Source of the DNA: an uncultured Methanobrevibacter sp.
GTDB taxonomy: Archaea; Methanobacteriota; Methanobacteria; Methanobacteriales; Methanobacteriaceae
Assembly (NCBI GenBank): GCA_900317865.1
Contig: ONIK01000003.1
Span: 1-47,835, forward strand
Direction of reading: 5' to 3'
Length of the DNA stretch: 47,835 nt
In this document: piece after piece, positions 1-12,021 of the stretch
How positions within the stretch are numbered: position 1 is the stretch's first letter
Layout: each line of letters starts with the position of its first letter
Translations under genes and position numbers: made by a program
The notes under the pieces: generated by a model
What the model was told of the DNA's origin: nothing
Seen by the model: only the letters and a program-made list of their open reading frames with translations
Databases searched by the model: none

Positions 1-19
1 AAAAAAAAGAAAATAATAG

Positions 20-2865
<2,846 letters not shown>

Positions 2866-2866
<1 letters not shown>

Positions 2867-3660
2867 TAAATCACCATTATACTCTTTTTAGGGCTTTCGG
2901 GAACTTTACTTTTATGTTGATTCCTTTGAACTCTATCTATGATATCATTAATTTCATCAACGTCAATATCTAATTCTTCTGCAATAGAATCGGCAGCAAT
3001 GTCTTTTTCTATGTATCTGTATAAGATTTTATCGAGTAATTCATATGTCATTCCTATTTCGTCTTCATCGGTTTGGTTATTCCATAATCCTGCTCTAGGA
3101 GGTTTATCGATAATTTCTTGAGGAACATTTAAATACTTGGCTAATTCATAAACATCGGTTTTATATAAATCTCCAATCGGTTCGATATCACAGGCACCGT
3201 CTCCGTGTTTTGTAAAGTAACCGATTACGATTTCACTTTTATTTCCTGTTCCATTAACTAAGTAATTTTTTGAATTAGCATAAAAATAAATTATTGACAT
3301 TCTTATTCTAGCTTTAAGATTTCCAATAGCTAATTTGTCTTCTTCTAATTGTGCAACTGATAAGAATTCGTTTAAGATACTATCAATAGCCATTTCTTTA
3401 TAGTTTATTCCTAATATCTGTGCTATTGCAGTACCATGAAGTTTATCTTCTGTTGGTGTTGTTGTGGAAGGTAATACCACTCCAAATACATTTTCTTTTC
3501 CAACAGCTTCACAAGCTAAAAATGCAGCTACTGTGGAGTCGATTCCTCCACTTAAACCAATTACAAGTCCATCTGCATTTGCTTCTGATACTTTATTTTG
3601 AACGAATTCGACTATATCATTTTTTGTTTTTTCTACATCTAATTTTGGAATTTCGTTCAT
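2866..3660 (-). CDS. nadE: NAD+ synthetase
   Basis: Last step of NAD synthesis: amidation of deamido-NAD with ATP. The protein has 264 residues, with the PP-loop SGGIDS at residues 37-42 and the later FTKHGDGACDIEPIGDLYKT segment that contacts substrate and ATP. There is no N-terminal glutaminase domain, so it should use free ammonia, which is usual for archaeal NadE of this length. The start is ATG at 3660, preceded by GGTGTTTGAT; an upstream in-frame GTG at 3672 lies in the ribosome-binding region and is less likely. It is the first gene of the nadE-leuS unit, overlapping leuS by one base. Confidence 0.96.
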
Positions 3661-3826
3661 ATCAAACACCACTTAATTTTTCATTAGTAATTAATATGAT
3701 TCTTTTATTATATAATATATTATTATGGATTATGTAGGATTATTATCTGCTAAAATTTTTTTATTGGTATATTTTAAAAAATAAAAGGTGGATGGATAAT
3801 CGGTAAACAAAATAGTTGAATTTTCA

Positions 3827-4660
3827 TTATCTGCGGATAATGTGATTTTGTATATCGTATTGGGTATAATTTTGCGCTATTTTGTCAACAGTCCCATCTT
3901 TTAACATTTCATCCAATGTTTTTTGAACTTGATCTCTTAATGCGGTATTGCCTTTTTTAAATCCAACACCGTAACTGTCATAGGATAATGGTGTGTCCAG
4001 TATTTTAAAGCTGTTCTGTTTTTGTGTTAGTTTATTATTTGCAATTCCTGAATCTACAAGTATTGCATCACATGCCCCACTCTCCAAATCCATAAATCCT
4101 GTGTTTATGTCATGTACTTCCTGTATTTTAAATGATTCTCCTATGGATTTGTTCTGTCCTTTAAGTGCATCAAGTCCTGATGATTCAACTTGGACTTCTA
4201 CGGTTTTTCCTTTTAAATCATTAATTGATGAAATATTGGAATCTGATTTTACAACAAATATTTCTGTGTTGTTAAAGTAAGGTTCTGTCCAGGTATAATC
4301 ATTTTCTCTATTATTTATGGTAAATGCGCCCCAGATACAATCTATTTCTCCGGAATTGAGTTCAACTTCTTTAGAATCCCAGTTAATTATTGGTTGAACA
4401 ACAAATGTCCAGTTATTTCTCTTACAAACTTCTTTGGCCAAGTCTATATCAAAACCAGCATAATCTCCACTTGCTGTTTTATCTACAAATGGGGGAAATC
4501 CTATATTTACCCCTACAACTAGTGTTTTTTCATCATTAGTCACATTGTTTTTATAATTTGGATTAATATCGTCTAAAAAATCAAAAAAACCTGCATTTAC
4601 TGTACTGACGGTTAAAAATAATATTAATATTGCAATAATAGTTAATATTTTTTTATTCAT
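3827..4660 (-). CDS. Amino-acid ABC transporter substrate-binding protein, orphan
   Basis: Family 3 extracellular solute-binding protein of 277 residues. It starts with a lysine-rich signal peptide (MNKKILTIIAILILFLTV, cleavage near residue 23), then a typical core: VGVNIGFPPFVD, GFDIDLAKEVCKR, and DLKGKTVEVQ in the second lobe. Such proteins capture polar amino acids (Gln, Glu, Arg, His, Cys) outside the membrane for an ABC importer. No permease or ATPase gene lies next to it, so its partner must be elsewhere. The ribosome site is a strong GGAGGAG and the start at 4660 is clear. The exact ligand cannot be read from the sequence. Confidence 0.88.
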   Translation of the reverse strand: MNKKILTIIAILILFLTVSTVNAGFFDFLDDINPNYKNNVTNDEKTLVVGVNIGFPPFVDKTASGDYAGFDIDLAKEVCKRNNWTFVVQPIINWDSKEVELNSGEIDCIWGAFTINNRENDYTWTEPYFNNTEIFVVKSDSNISSINDLKGKTVEVQVESSGLDALKGQNKSIGESFKIQEVHDINTGFMDLESGACDAILVDSGIANNKLTQKQNSFKILDTPLSYDSYGVGFKKGNTALRDQVQKTLDEMLKDGTVDKIAQNYTQYDIQNHIIRR

Positions 4661-5126
4661 TAATTTTCTCCTCCAATTTTAAATATTGCCGTTAATAATA
4701 TTTTTCTATTTTAATGATATTTAAATATTAAAAAATCATGATGCAAAAGTTGATAATCTCATTTGTTGAACTGCCACGATTTGTAGAAGTTGCGGTAGTT
4801 CAATTTTACTGGCATAATTAATTAAACCAACAGAGTTAGATTTTTTTTGATTTGGAAGAAATTTTACCTTTTGAATACAATATTATTAATTAAAAGCAAT
4901 TTTTCAATATCAAAACATTTTTTTAGATGTGATTTTTAAGCTATTTTGATATTGGAGTATCTTTCAATATGACAATTCTAATTTGAAAAATTAGTAATTA
5001 TTTAAAGTTGGTCAATTATTCATGTTATAAGTCACAATGTTAATGACTAAGTTTATATACTAAGAATTAAAATACATTTAATAACCAAAAGTAATTTTAA
5101 TATATTTTTCTAATCGAGGTGATTTT
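4661..5126. other. Divergent intergenic region with a hairpin
   Basis: This 466-base gap separates the minus-strand binding protein from the plus-strand ArsA gene. It holds promoter-like AT-rich sequence at both ends. Near the middle is a 10-bp stem with one G-T pair (arms 4766-4775 and 4794-4803, 18-base loop), followed downstream on the plus strand by T8 at about 4841-4848. I see no ORF of note. The hairpin may be a small RNA or a terminator; nothing confirms either. Confidence 0.35.
5052..5059 (+). promoter_or_regulatory. TATA box of the ArsA/Get3 gene
   Basis: A perfect TTTATATA element lies 68 bases before the TTG start at 5127. It predicts transcription from about 5080, leaving a leader of roughly 45 bases that contains the GAGGTGAT ribosome site. 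Confidence 0.6.
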
Positions 5127-6134
5127 TTGGCATTTAAAGATTATTTTAAATTTAACAAAGATAAAACAACATTCATTTTTGTAGGTGGAAAAGGGGGTGT
5201 TGGAAAAACTTCTATATCATCTGCTACTGCTTTGTGGTTAGCAGAACAGGGTAAAAAAACATTAATTGTATCAACTGACCCTGCTCATTCACTTTCAGAT
5301 TCTTTGGAAGTTCCAATCGGACACTATCCTAGGGAAATTAAATCTAATTTATATGCTGTTGAAATAGATCCTGATGAAGCAATGGCTGAAAAGCAAACTG
5401 CTTTGGAAGCTCAAAAAGACACTGCTTCTGGAGATATGCTCGGAGGACTTGATTTCTTAACTGACCAAATGGATTTGGCATCATCTTCTCCGGGAGCTGA
5501 TGAAATTGCAGCATTTGAAGTATTTTTATCTGTTATGACTTCAAATGAATATGATGTTGTAGTATTTGATACTGCACCAACCGGACACACATTAAGATTA
5601 TTGTCCTTCCCTGAAGTAATGGATTCATGGGTAGGAAAAGCAATGATGGCAAAAGCTAAATTAGGTTCTGTTGCAAATTCATTAAAAAATATAATGCCGT
5701 TTATGGATGCTGTTGATAATCCGCAAACTGCTGAAGATTTAAAAAGAACCAAAGAACAAATTGATGAAGCTAAAAAAGTATTGAGTGATTCTGATAGAAC
5801 AACCTTTAAAATGGTTGTAATTCCTGAAGAAATGTCTATTTATGAATCTGAAAGAGCGCTTGAAGCATTGGAAAAAAATGACATGGCTGTAGACAGTGTC
5901 ATTGTCAATCAGGTGATGCCGGATATTTGTGATTGTGATTTCTGTCACTCAAGACATAAATTGCAGCAAAAACGTTTAGCTTTAATTGACCAGAAATTCG
6001 CAGATCAGCATATTGCTGAAGTTCCTTTATTTAAAGATGAAGTTAAAGGTCAAGAAAAACTTTTAAATTTAGCTCACATCCTTTACGATGGTAAAGATAA
6101 TGATGAAGTAGCTCAGGAAGCTATTCAACTTTAA
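5127..6134 (+). CDS. ArsA/Get3-family ATPase
   Basis: Dimeric P-loop ATPase of the ArsA/Get3 family, 335 residues in a single-domain form. It has the deviant Walker A GKGGVGKTS near residue 25, the A-loop STDPAHSLSD, and switch II DTAPTGHTLRLL. The CDCDFC stretch near residue 270 supplies the CxxC pair that binds zinc at the Get3 dimer interface. In archaea such proteins are thought to handle tail-anchored membrane proteins rather than arsenite; no arsB or arsR lies nearby, which supports that view. The start is TTG at 5127, four bases after GAGGTGAT. It stands alone and converges on the next gene. Confidence 0.9.
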   Translation: MAFKDYFKFNKDKTTFIFVGGKGGVGKTSISSATALWLAEQGKKTLIVSTDPAHSLSDSLEVPIGHYPREIKSNLYAVEIDPDEAMAEKQTALEAQKDTASGDMLGGLDFLTDQMDLASSSPGADEIAAFEVFLSVMTSNEYDVVVFDTAPTGHTLRLLSFPEVMDSWVGKAMMAKAKLGSVANSLKNIMPFMDAVDNPQTAEDLKRTKEQIDEAKKVLSDSDRTTFKMVVIPEEMSIYESERALEALEKNDMAVDSVIVNQVMPDICDCDFCHSRHKLQQKRLALIDQKFADQHIAEVPLFKDEVKGQEKLLNLAHILYDGKDNDEVAQEAIQL

Positions 6135-6143
6135 AAATAAAAT

Positions 6144-6183
6144 AAGTTAAAATTTTTCAATTTTAACTTTAAAATCTTTTTTT
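6144..6183 (+). terminator. Bidirectional terminator-like hairpin between convergent genes
   Basis: A perfect 11-bp inverted repeat (6144-6154 and 6159-6169, 4-base loop) is followed by T7 at 6176-6182 on the plus strand; on the minus strand it is also flanked by T-rich sequence. It sits exactly between the converging ArsA gene and the small membrane protein gene. Confidence 0.6.
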
Positions 6184-6373
6184 AATCCTTTTTTTTCTTA
6201 AACCAATAATATATTTCAGCAATTATAAGCAGCAATAAACATGTGGAAAAGAATATGCTGAATGCATTTCCACTAACCATATCATATATAAATGCAATTA
6301 TCAGTAAAATTAATAATATTCTAAGGATTATTGGTTGTTCTGACCAATTCTTTTTTAATTGATTCCAATCCAT
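6182..6373 (-). CDS. Small membrane protein
   Basis: Unrecognised protein of 63 residues, taking the ATG at 6373, which has GGAG ten bases upstream; a longer reading from 6403 would start inside the preceding gene. The N-terminal 15 residues are polar (MDWNQLKKNWSEQP), followed by two closely spaced hydrophobic segments (about residues 16-32 and 35-55) and a lysine-rich end, FKKKKD. It looks like a hairpin-type membrane protein. It begins 4 bases after the stop of the large Ig-repeat surface protein, so the two are almost certainly co-transcribed and may act together. Function unknown. Confidence 0.65.
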   Translation of the reverse strand: MDWNQLKKNWSEQPIILRILLILLIIAFIYDMVSGNAFSIFFSTCLLLLIIAEIYYWFKKKKD

Positions 6374-6377
6374 CGTA

Positions 6378-9300
6378 TTATCTCCAGTATTTTTTTGGAA
6401 CATTAAATGGGTCCCAACTTTCTTCTGTGAAATATTCGTAAGTTTCTTCCTTGCCTAATATTTTAACATTTCCTTTACTTATATATTTTACATTATTTCT
6501 GTCTAATGAATTGTCCTTGTTTATTGGAATTTCTAAATAGTCAACACTTCCATCTTCTTTGGGAATATTGTATATTTTTGTATTCTGCAGATATCCAGGA
6601 CGGGTGAATATGATGTGGTCATATGCACTAAATCTGTCTTCCTCTTCCAGATAATTGTCTACAAAATAAACTCCAATACTTTGCATACTCAATGCAGTTC
6701 CAAGCAGACTTAATCCTATTGTTATACTTCCTCCTATTAAAGCGCCAACAATACCTTTCCCCAATATTGCTCCTTTTAATGTTATGGAGGTTATAGGTTG
6801 GATATTGTCTCTAATATAATTTAATCCATCGTTTATTTTAGATATTCCGTTATTGACATATCTCATAACTTCCTTTAACATACTATTGATGCTGCATAAT
6901 CCGCAATCGCGCGTTATTGTAACTCCCTTATATTCAAAGCCGTCATGTATAGATAATGGGGTTACTAAACCTGTTTTCAGATCAATTACAAAGTTAGAAC
7001 TTCCACTTTCATCACTAATGATTGCAGTATTGTTATAATAAACAATGCTGGCCTTATATGAAGCAAGGGAATTAAAAACATCATCAAATACGCTGGTTAT
7101 ATTAACATATGCATCACGAGCTATCGGAGATAATGATGCCTGTTCTATTTTTGATAATAAAATGGAATTAACGAAACGGAATTTAATAATGTCGCTTTCA
7201 TTATTTCCTTTAATTGATCTTCCCATATCTGGAGTTAATATGTGTTGGTATGTTTCATTCCAGTTCATGGCTCCAAGAATTACTGTATTTCCTGTTCTGG
7301 ACCATTCTAATTCTGCATTATTTTTAAGTTCATCAGATATTTTATCGCTTAGATATGCGGTATTTAGTGATGTTATAAACATTGCATACATACTTTGCAT
7401 TCCGGCATCTGTTTTGTATTCGTTTTCCTTATTTATCCAGTGATTAAGTGAATTGTCGGTTATCTTTTTATTAATTATTGCGAAAGACTGTAAAACATCA
7501 AAATCCTGTTTGTATTTATTGCTTAATCCATAGGTTATTAATTCGGATTTTTCAAATTCAATGCAGTTATTGGAATTGAATTTTGTTGTAATATTTTCTT
7601 CACTTAAATAGCCTATAATTTTTCTTCCAAAATAGTTTAGTGTAACGGATTCATCCGTATTTGTAAATTTGATTTTATCTGTATCTTTTCCCATTATTTC
7701 ACTATAGCTTTTATAATTGAAATCATAAATTGTCTTTCCATAATATTTGGATAATGTATATCTCAGTCCGCTTTCGTCGAATCCCATATTCTGGAATTTT
7801 ATTTTCGCTTTGTTCTCTCCATTTTGAATGTAGTTTATAATTTCACTTTTTTCAAATGATTTATCCAGATATGCTCCGAATTGATCAATATTGCTGCTGC
7901 AATTGTTTCTATAAATAAAATGAATATAATTGGAACCCCTATGCAATATTATTCCATTTCCTGTCAGCTTTTCATACTTATAACTATTCTGAACAGGGCT
8001 GTTATCAAAAGGCAATAAATAATATTCTGATGATATGTATTCCGCATTATATTCCGGCATATAACTTGTTGAAAAGAAATAGTTTTTGTATCCAATTTCT
8101 ATTTGGATTAATAGTTCTTTTTCCATTCTTATAATGCCGTCTATTCCACTTTTTATTGAATATCCGCTTGAATAAACATATGGAAAGGTTACATTCACAT
8201 AGCTTGGAATTTTTATTTCATATGTGAATTCAGTATTTTTTATCTTTTCTTCGCTTGTAGGGCTGATTTTAATTATATTTGATATGCAAAGCCCGTTGTT
8301 TTGGGATGTTATAATATATTCCCCCATTTGAAGATTGATGTTTAAGCTGACTTCTCCGTTTTCATTTGTGATTCTTGTATATAATACTCCGTTAATGTTA
8401 AAAGTTACTTTATCGTATGCTTTGGGTTTTCCAATATCATCAACCAGATAAGCCTTAAATTTTGTACCGTCACGGTATTCCATTTCAATATTATTTGCGG
8501 TTAATGTAGGCAATATTTTAATATTGTTTGAAACTTGACATCCATCATAATCTGCGGTTATGATGTAGTCTCCAGGATTTAAATTTAAATTAAGGCCTGC
8601 AATACCTGCACTGTCCGTTAATCTTGTATAAAATACGCCATTTATATTGAACACCACCTCATGTCCCTGGCCTGCAGGTCTTCCATTTTTTTCAAGTATG
8701 TTAACATTGTATTTTGTAGCATTTCTGTAATATTTGATTACGTCTCTATTGTTTATGATTGTTGGAAGTATTGTGATGTTGTTACCTGTTCTTTCGCCTG
8801 TTATTTCATTGATTGCTGTCAGGATATACTTTCCCTGCTGAAGATTCAAATTCAGCTTGGCTATTCCGCTTTCGTTTGTTGTTCTTGTATAAAAAACACC
8901 ATTGATATTGAATGTCACGGCTGTGTTTTTCAAATCGTTGCCTGTACTGTCTAGAAATTTGGCATAATATTGTGTGGCATTTCTATAGGTCTTTACAACA
9001 TCTGCCGAATAGATTGTACTTTTTATGTTGATGCTATTGTTTGCAGATGTTCCGTTAACTGTTGTAGTTACAATATATTTTCCGGGATTTAAGTTAATGG
9101 CAATTGATGCTTCTCCGTTTTCATTGGTGTAGCGTTGATAATTCAAATTATTCAAATTAAATGTCAATTGGGTGTTGTTTATTGGATTTTCATTCGCGTC
9201 TCGAATTTCAGCCTTAAATCGAGTTCCGTCTTTATAAAACATTTCCACATCTTGAGCTTCAATGCTGATGCTTTCATGTGGTGTTTTTTGTGCTATTATT

Positions 9301-9389
9301 GTTTCATTTTCTAATTCTGTGGCTGAAACAGTGTTAATTAAAAAGATAGTTAAGAAAATGAAAATTATCATACTTATTTTTCTAACCAT
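6378..9389 (-). CDS. Large Ig-like repeat surface protein (adhesin-like)
   Basis: About 1003 residues, starting at ATG 9389 (MVRKISMIIFIFLTIF), which follows GGTTGAT; an in-frame ATG lies 12 bases upstream. A signal peptide is followed by four tandem Ig-like beta-sandwich repeats of about 80 residues (roughly residues 45-375), recognisable by FNINGVxYTR, then LNLNLxxGxYI and IxIxPT. Such repeats are common in Methanobrevibacter adhesin-like proteins. The next 450 residues are asparagine- and tyrosine-rich and resemble nothing I recognise. Near the end are DCGLC, a glycine-rich hydrophobic stretch of about 40 residues that could cross the membrane, and a charged tail of about 85 residues. Probably cell-surface; binding partner unknown. 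Confidence 0.8.
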   Translation of the reverse strand: MVRKISMIIFIFLTIFLINTVSATELENETIIAQKTPHESISIEAQDVEMFYKDGTRFKAEIRDANENPINNTQLTFNLNNLNYQRYTNENGEASIAINLNPGKYIVTTTVNGTSANNSINIKSTIYSADVVKTYRNATQYYAKFLDSTGNDLKNTAVTFNINGVFYTRTTNESGIAKLNLNLQQGKYILTAINEITGERTGNNITILPTIINNRDVIKYYRNATKYNVNILEKNGRPAGQGHEVVFNINGVFYTRLTDSAGIAGLNLNLNPGDYIITADYDGCQVSNNIKILPTLTANNIEMEYRDGTKFKAYLVDDIGKPKAYDKVTFNINGVLYTRITNENGEVSLNINLQMGEYIITSQNNGLCISNIIKISPTSEEKIKNTEFTYEIKIPSYVNVTFPYVYSSGYSIKSGIDGIIRMEKELLIQIEIGYKNYFFSTSYMPEYNAEYISSEYYLLPFDNSPVQNSYKYEKLTGNGIILHRGSNYIHFIYRNNCSSNIDQFGAYLDKSFEKSEIINYIQNGENKAKIKFQNMGFDESGLRYTLSKYYGKTIYDFNYKSYSEIMGKDTDKIKFTNTDESVTLNYFGRKIIGYLSEENITTKFNSNNCIEFEKSELITYGLSNKYKQDFDVLQSFAIINKKITDNSLNHWINKENEYKTDAGMQSMYAMFITSLNTAYLSDKISDELKNNAELEWSRTGNTVILGAMNWNETYQHILTPDMGRSIKGNNESDIIKFRFVNSILLSKIEQASLSPIARDAYVNITSVFDDVFNSLASYKASIVYYNNTAIISDESGSSNFVIDLKTGLVTPLSIHDGFEYKGVTITRDCGLCSINSMLKEVMRYVNNGISKINDGLNYIRDNIQPITSITLKGAILGKGIVGALIGGSITIGLSLLGTALSMQSIGVYFVDNYLEEEDRFSAYDHIIFTRPGYLQNTKIYNIPKEDGSVDYLEIPINKDNSLDRNNVKYISKGNVKILGKEETYEYFTEESWDPFNVPKKYWR

Positions 9390-9507
9390 AGTATCAACCA
9401 TCCGTTAATTTTTTTAACAAATTAACACTGAAACTATGATTGGAATATTATAAATCTTTTAATTTAAAATTTAAAAAGTAAATGTTATTTAAAATGAATT
9501 TTCAACA

Positions 9508-10155
9508 TTAATTATTCTTTTCTATTATCATAATACACATATAAGTAAATTCGCTTGTTGCAATATTTTTCAGTGATGTTGAGACAATTTTTTCGTCAGG
9601 ATATGAAAGTCGCTCACAGACTGTAACTTTACGGTTTTCGCTGACCCCATTGTCAAGTAAAAACTGTGCCATATCCTTTACTTTTCTTGAAGGCAGTGCA
9701 ATAGTTACTTTTCCATTATCAATGACTTCTAAAATGTCTTCAATGTTTTCTCTGCCGTGAAATGTCATAACATTTGCATTGTCCCATTGAATATGATTTC
9801 TGGCGGCTGCAAGTTGAAGGGAACTGATGCCTGGGATTACTTCAATGTCTGCTTTTGGAAATCCTTTTTCATCTGATATTCTTAAGACAGTATTTAAAAC
9901 ACCTGAAAAACCAGGATCACCGGTTGACAGAATAGCAACACTATTTCCATTAACTGCCAAGTCCACTCCCTCTTCCAATTTATCAACTAAATCCTTAACA
10001 TTAAATGCAATAGTATTTTTAACATCGCTAAATAAATCAATGGCTCTGGTACTTCCTACAGTATAATCACAATTTTTTACACAGTCAACGGCTTTTATTG
10101 TCAAATATTCTTCCGCACCGGGGCCGATTCCAATAATAAATATTTTTCCGCTCAT
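9508..10155 (-). CDS. cbiE: Cobalt-precorrin-7 (C5)-methyltransferase
   Basis: SAM-dependent methyltransferase of anaerobic cobalamin (corrinoid) synthesis, needed here for the corrinoid of the methanogenic methyltransferase. The protein begins MSGKIFIIGIGPGAEEYLT, the glycine-rich motif of the uroporphyrinogen/precorrin methyltransferase fold. It later has STGDPGFSG and the VIPGISSLQLAAAR segment that builds the SAM site. Its 215 residues fit CbiE alone, without a fused CbiT decarboxylase domain. The start is ATG at 10155, after GAGGATT; an in-frame ATG at 10167 lies before the ribosome site. No other cobalamin genes are adjacent. Confidence 0.88.
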   Translation of the reverse strand: MSGKIFIIGIGPGAEEYLTIKAVDCVKNCDYTVGSTRAIDLFSDVKNTIAFNVKDLVDKLEEGVDLAVNGNSVAILSTGDPGFSGVLNTVLRISDEKGFPKADIEVIPGISSLQLAAARNHIQWDNANVMTFHGRENIEDILEVIDNGKVTIALPSRKVKDMAQFLLDNGVSENRKVTVCERLSYPDEKIVSTSLKNIATSEFTYMCIMIIEKNN

Positions 10156-10300
10156 GTTAATCCTCAATTTTTGAAATCATATTTTCATTTTTTACTTTAT
10201 CTTTTATATGTTAAATCTATTAATGTTATTGGAATAACTTTGTTTGATTTTAACAAAAACAATTTAAATGTGGCTCATTATAATGATAAGTAATGGTGAT

Positions 10301-11086
10301 ATGGTGGACAAAAATCAACAGTTGGATTTTCTTTTAAATTATTTGATTGATGAAAGACAGGAAAATATTGAAATTCCTTCAGATATTCATGAAAAACAGA
10401 ATTTGCTTCGTGCATTAATGAACGTAAGACCAGCAATTCCCATAAGTGATGAATTCCTTGAAGTTCAGGATGAATATTTAACAGATGAAATTTTATCAAA
10501 AGACTTGGTTTCAGTTACAGACATTGCGGATTCAAAAGGTAAATTAATGCTTTGGAAAGGTGATATAGTAGAACTTAAAGTTGATGCGATTGTTAATGCA
10601 GCCAATTCTCAATTACTGGGCTGTTTTATTCCATTACATAATTGCATTGATAATGTTATTCACTCTGCCAGCGGTGTTCAACTGAGGTTGGAATGTAACA
10701 GGATAATGAAGACTCAGGCCAAATCTGAGGATGTTGGAAAAGCAAAAATTACTAAAGGTTATAATTTGGCTTCAAAATATGTAATTCATACTGTGGGTCC
10801 TGCAATTCCTGTAGATTCAAATCCTACAGATTCAGATTGTAAAAAACTTGCAAGTTGTTATAATTCTTGTTTGGAGATAGCCGGTTCCCATAATTTAAAA
10901 TCAGTTGCATTTTGCTGTATTTCTACGGGTGTTTTTAATTTCCCTAAAAAATCTGCTGCCGAGATTGCAGTCAAAACGGTCAATGAATACTTAAACAATA
11001 ATGAAACTTCTCTGGAGTATGTTATTTTCAATGTATTTGATGATGATTCTTATTCAATTTATAAAAATTTGTTATTCGGTGATTAA
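10301..11086 (+). CDS. Zinc-type macrodomain ADP-ribosyl hydrolase
   Basis: Macrodomain protein, 261 residues from ATG 10301; an in-frame ATG at 10283 and a GTG-free extension are possible, so the start is uncertain. The core macro signature GDIVELKVDAIVNAANSQLLG is followed by a C-F-x-P-x-H-x-C cluster (Cys108, His113, Cys115) and then IDNVIHSASGVQLRLEC. This cluster is the metal site of the macrodomains that accompany class M sirtuins and remove ADP-ribose from proteins. VIHTVGPAIP and STGVFNFPKKSAAEIA complete the fold. The N-terminal 80 residues are a helical extension, also usual in this group. It ends one base before the sirtuin gene, clearly a two-gene operon. Confidence 0.9.
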   Translation: MVDKNQQLDFLLNYLIDERQENIEIPSDIHEKQNLLRALMNVRPAIPISDEFLEVQDEYLTDEILSKDLVSVTDIADSKGKLMLWKGDIVELKVDAIVNAANSQLLGCFIPLHNCIDNVIHSASGVQLRLECNRIMKTQAKSEDVGKAKITKGYNLASKYVIHTVGPAIPVDSNPTDSDCKKLASCYNSCLEIAGSHNLKSVAFCCISTGVFNFPKKSAAEIAVKTVNEYLNNNETSLEYVIFNVFDDDSYSIYKNLLFGD

Positions 11087-11938
11087 ATGAGGTATTTTGT
11101 TAAAAGACTAGATAAAGCTAAAAAAGCTATTGATGAAGGGGATTATATTGTCATCGGTGCGGGAGCAGGTTTGTCTGCAGCTGCAGGTATTGAATATTCT
11201 GGAAAACGTTTCACAGATAACTTTAAAGAATTCATTGAGAAATATTCCATGACTGATATGTATTCTTCAGGATTTTATCCTTTTAAAACATCAGAAGAAA
11301 AATGGGCTTATTGGGCAAAACACATTTATCTAAATAGATTTCAGGTAGGTAAAACGGATTTATACCAAAAATTATTAAAATTAGTGGAAGATAAGGATTA
11401 TTTTGTCATTACTACAAACGTGGAGCATCAGTTTTGGATTAATGGATTTGAGGATGAAAGAATATTTGCAACACAGGGTGATTATGGATTTTTGCAATGC
11501 GGTGAAGCATGTCATAATAAACTATATTATAATGAAGATTTGATTAAGGAAATGGTTGAAAAAACCGTTGATTGTAAAATTCCTTCAGATTTAATCCCAA
11601 CATGTCCTGTTTGCGGGGCAGAAATGGAAACAAACCTTAGAAAAGACAATTTGTTTGTTCAGGATGAAAAATGGTATGAAGCAAACGAAAGATATTCAAA
11701 CTTTTTAAGAAAAATTGAAGATAATAAAGTCGTATTTTTAGAATTGGGCGTGGGATATAATACACCTTCTATTATTAAATATCCTTTTGAACAATGGACT
11801 TATGATAATGAAAATGCAACATTGATTAGGATAAATAGAGATTATCCTGATGCAATAAAAGAAAATGAATCTAAAACTATAAGTTTTGATGAGGATATGG
11901 ATGAAATTTTTGATTATTGGCTTTCAAGAATTTTTTAA
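11087..11938 (+). CDS. Class M sirtuin (SirTM), probable protein ADP-ribosyltransferase
   Basis: Sir2-fold protein of 283 residues. GAGAGLS at residues 24-30 binds NAD. In place of the canonical TQNID...HG active site it has TTN (Asn111) and ATQGDYG (Gln130): the catalytic histidine of deacetylases is replaced by glutamine. That Asn/Gln pair, with the same 19-residue spacing, is the signature of SirTM enzymes that ADP-ribosylate proteins. A zinc ribbon follows, with Cys138/Cys142 and Cys173/Cys176, then LELGVGYNTPSIIKYPFE, also SirTM-like. ATG at 11087 follows the macrodomain stop directly. In bacteria this pair modifies a lipoylated GcvH-like carrier; no such gene is nearby here, so the target is open. 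Confidence 0.9.
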   Translation: MRYFVKRLDKAKKAIDEGDYIVIGAGAGLSAAAGIEYSGKRFTDNFKEFIEKYSMTDMYSSGFYPFKTSEEKWAYWAKHIYLNRFQVGKTDLYQKLLKLVEDKDYFVITTNVEHQFWINGFEDERIFATQGDYGFLQCGEACHNKLYYNEDLIKEMVEKTVDCKIPSDLIPTCPVCGAEMETNLRKDNLFVQDEKWYEANERYSNFLRKIEDNKVVFLELGVGYNTPSIIKYPFEQWTYDNENATLIRINRDYPDAIKENESKTISFDEDMDEIFDYWLSRIF

Positions 11939-12021
11939 ATTTACCAAAGTTTTTCAGGATTTTCCCACTATTTAAATAATTAAATTCTGTATGATTCGAT
12001 AATCATCATCCTATTATTCAT

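Noticed and set aside
5127..6134. Arsenite resistance operon
   Set aside because: Only the ATPase is present; there is no arsB, arsR or arsC nearby, so a Get3-like role fits better.
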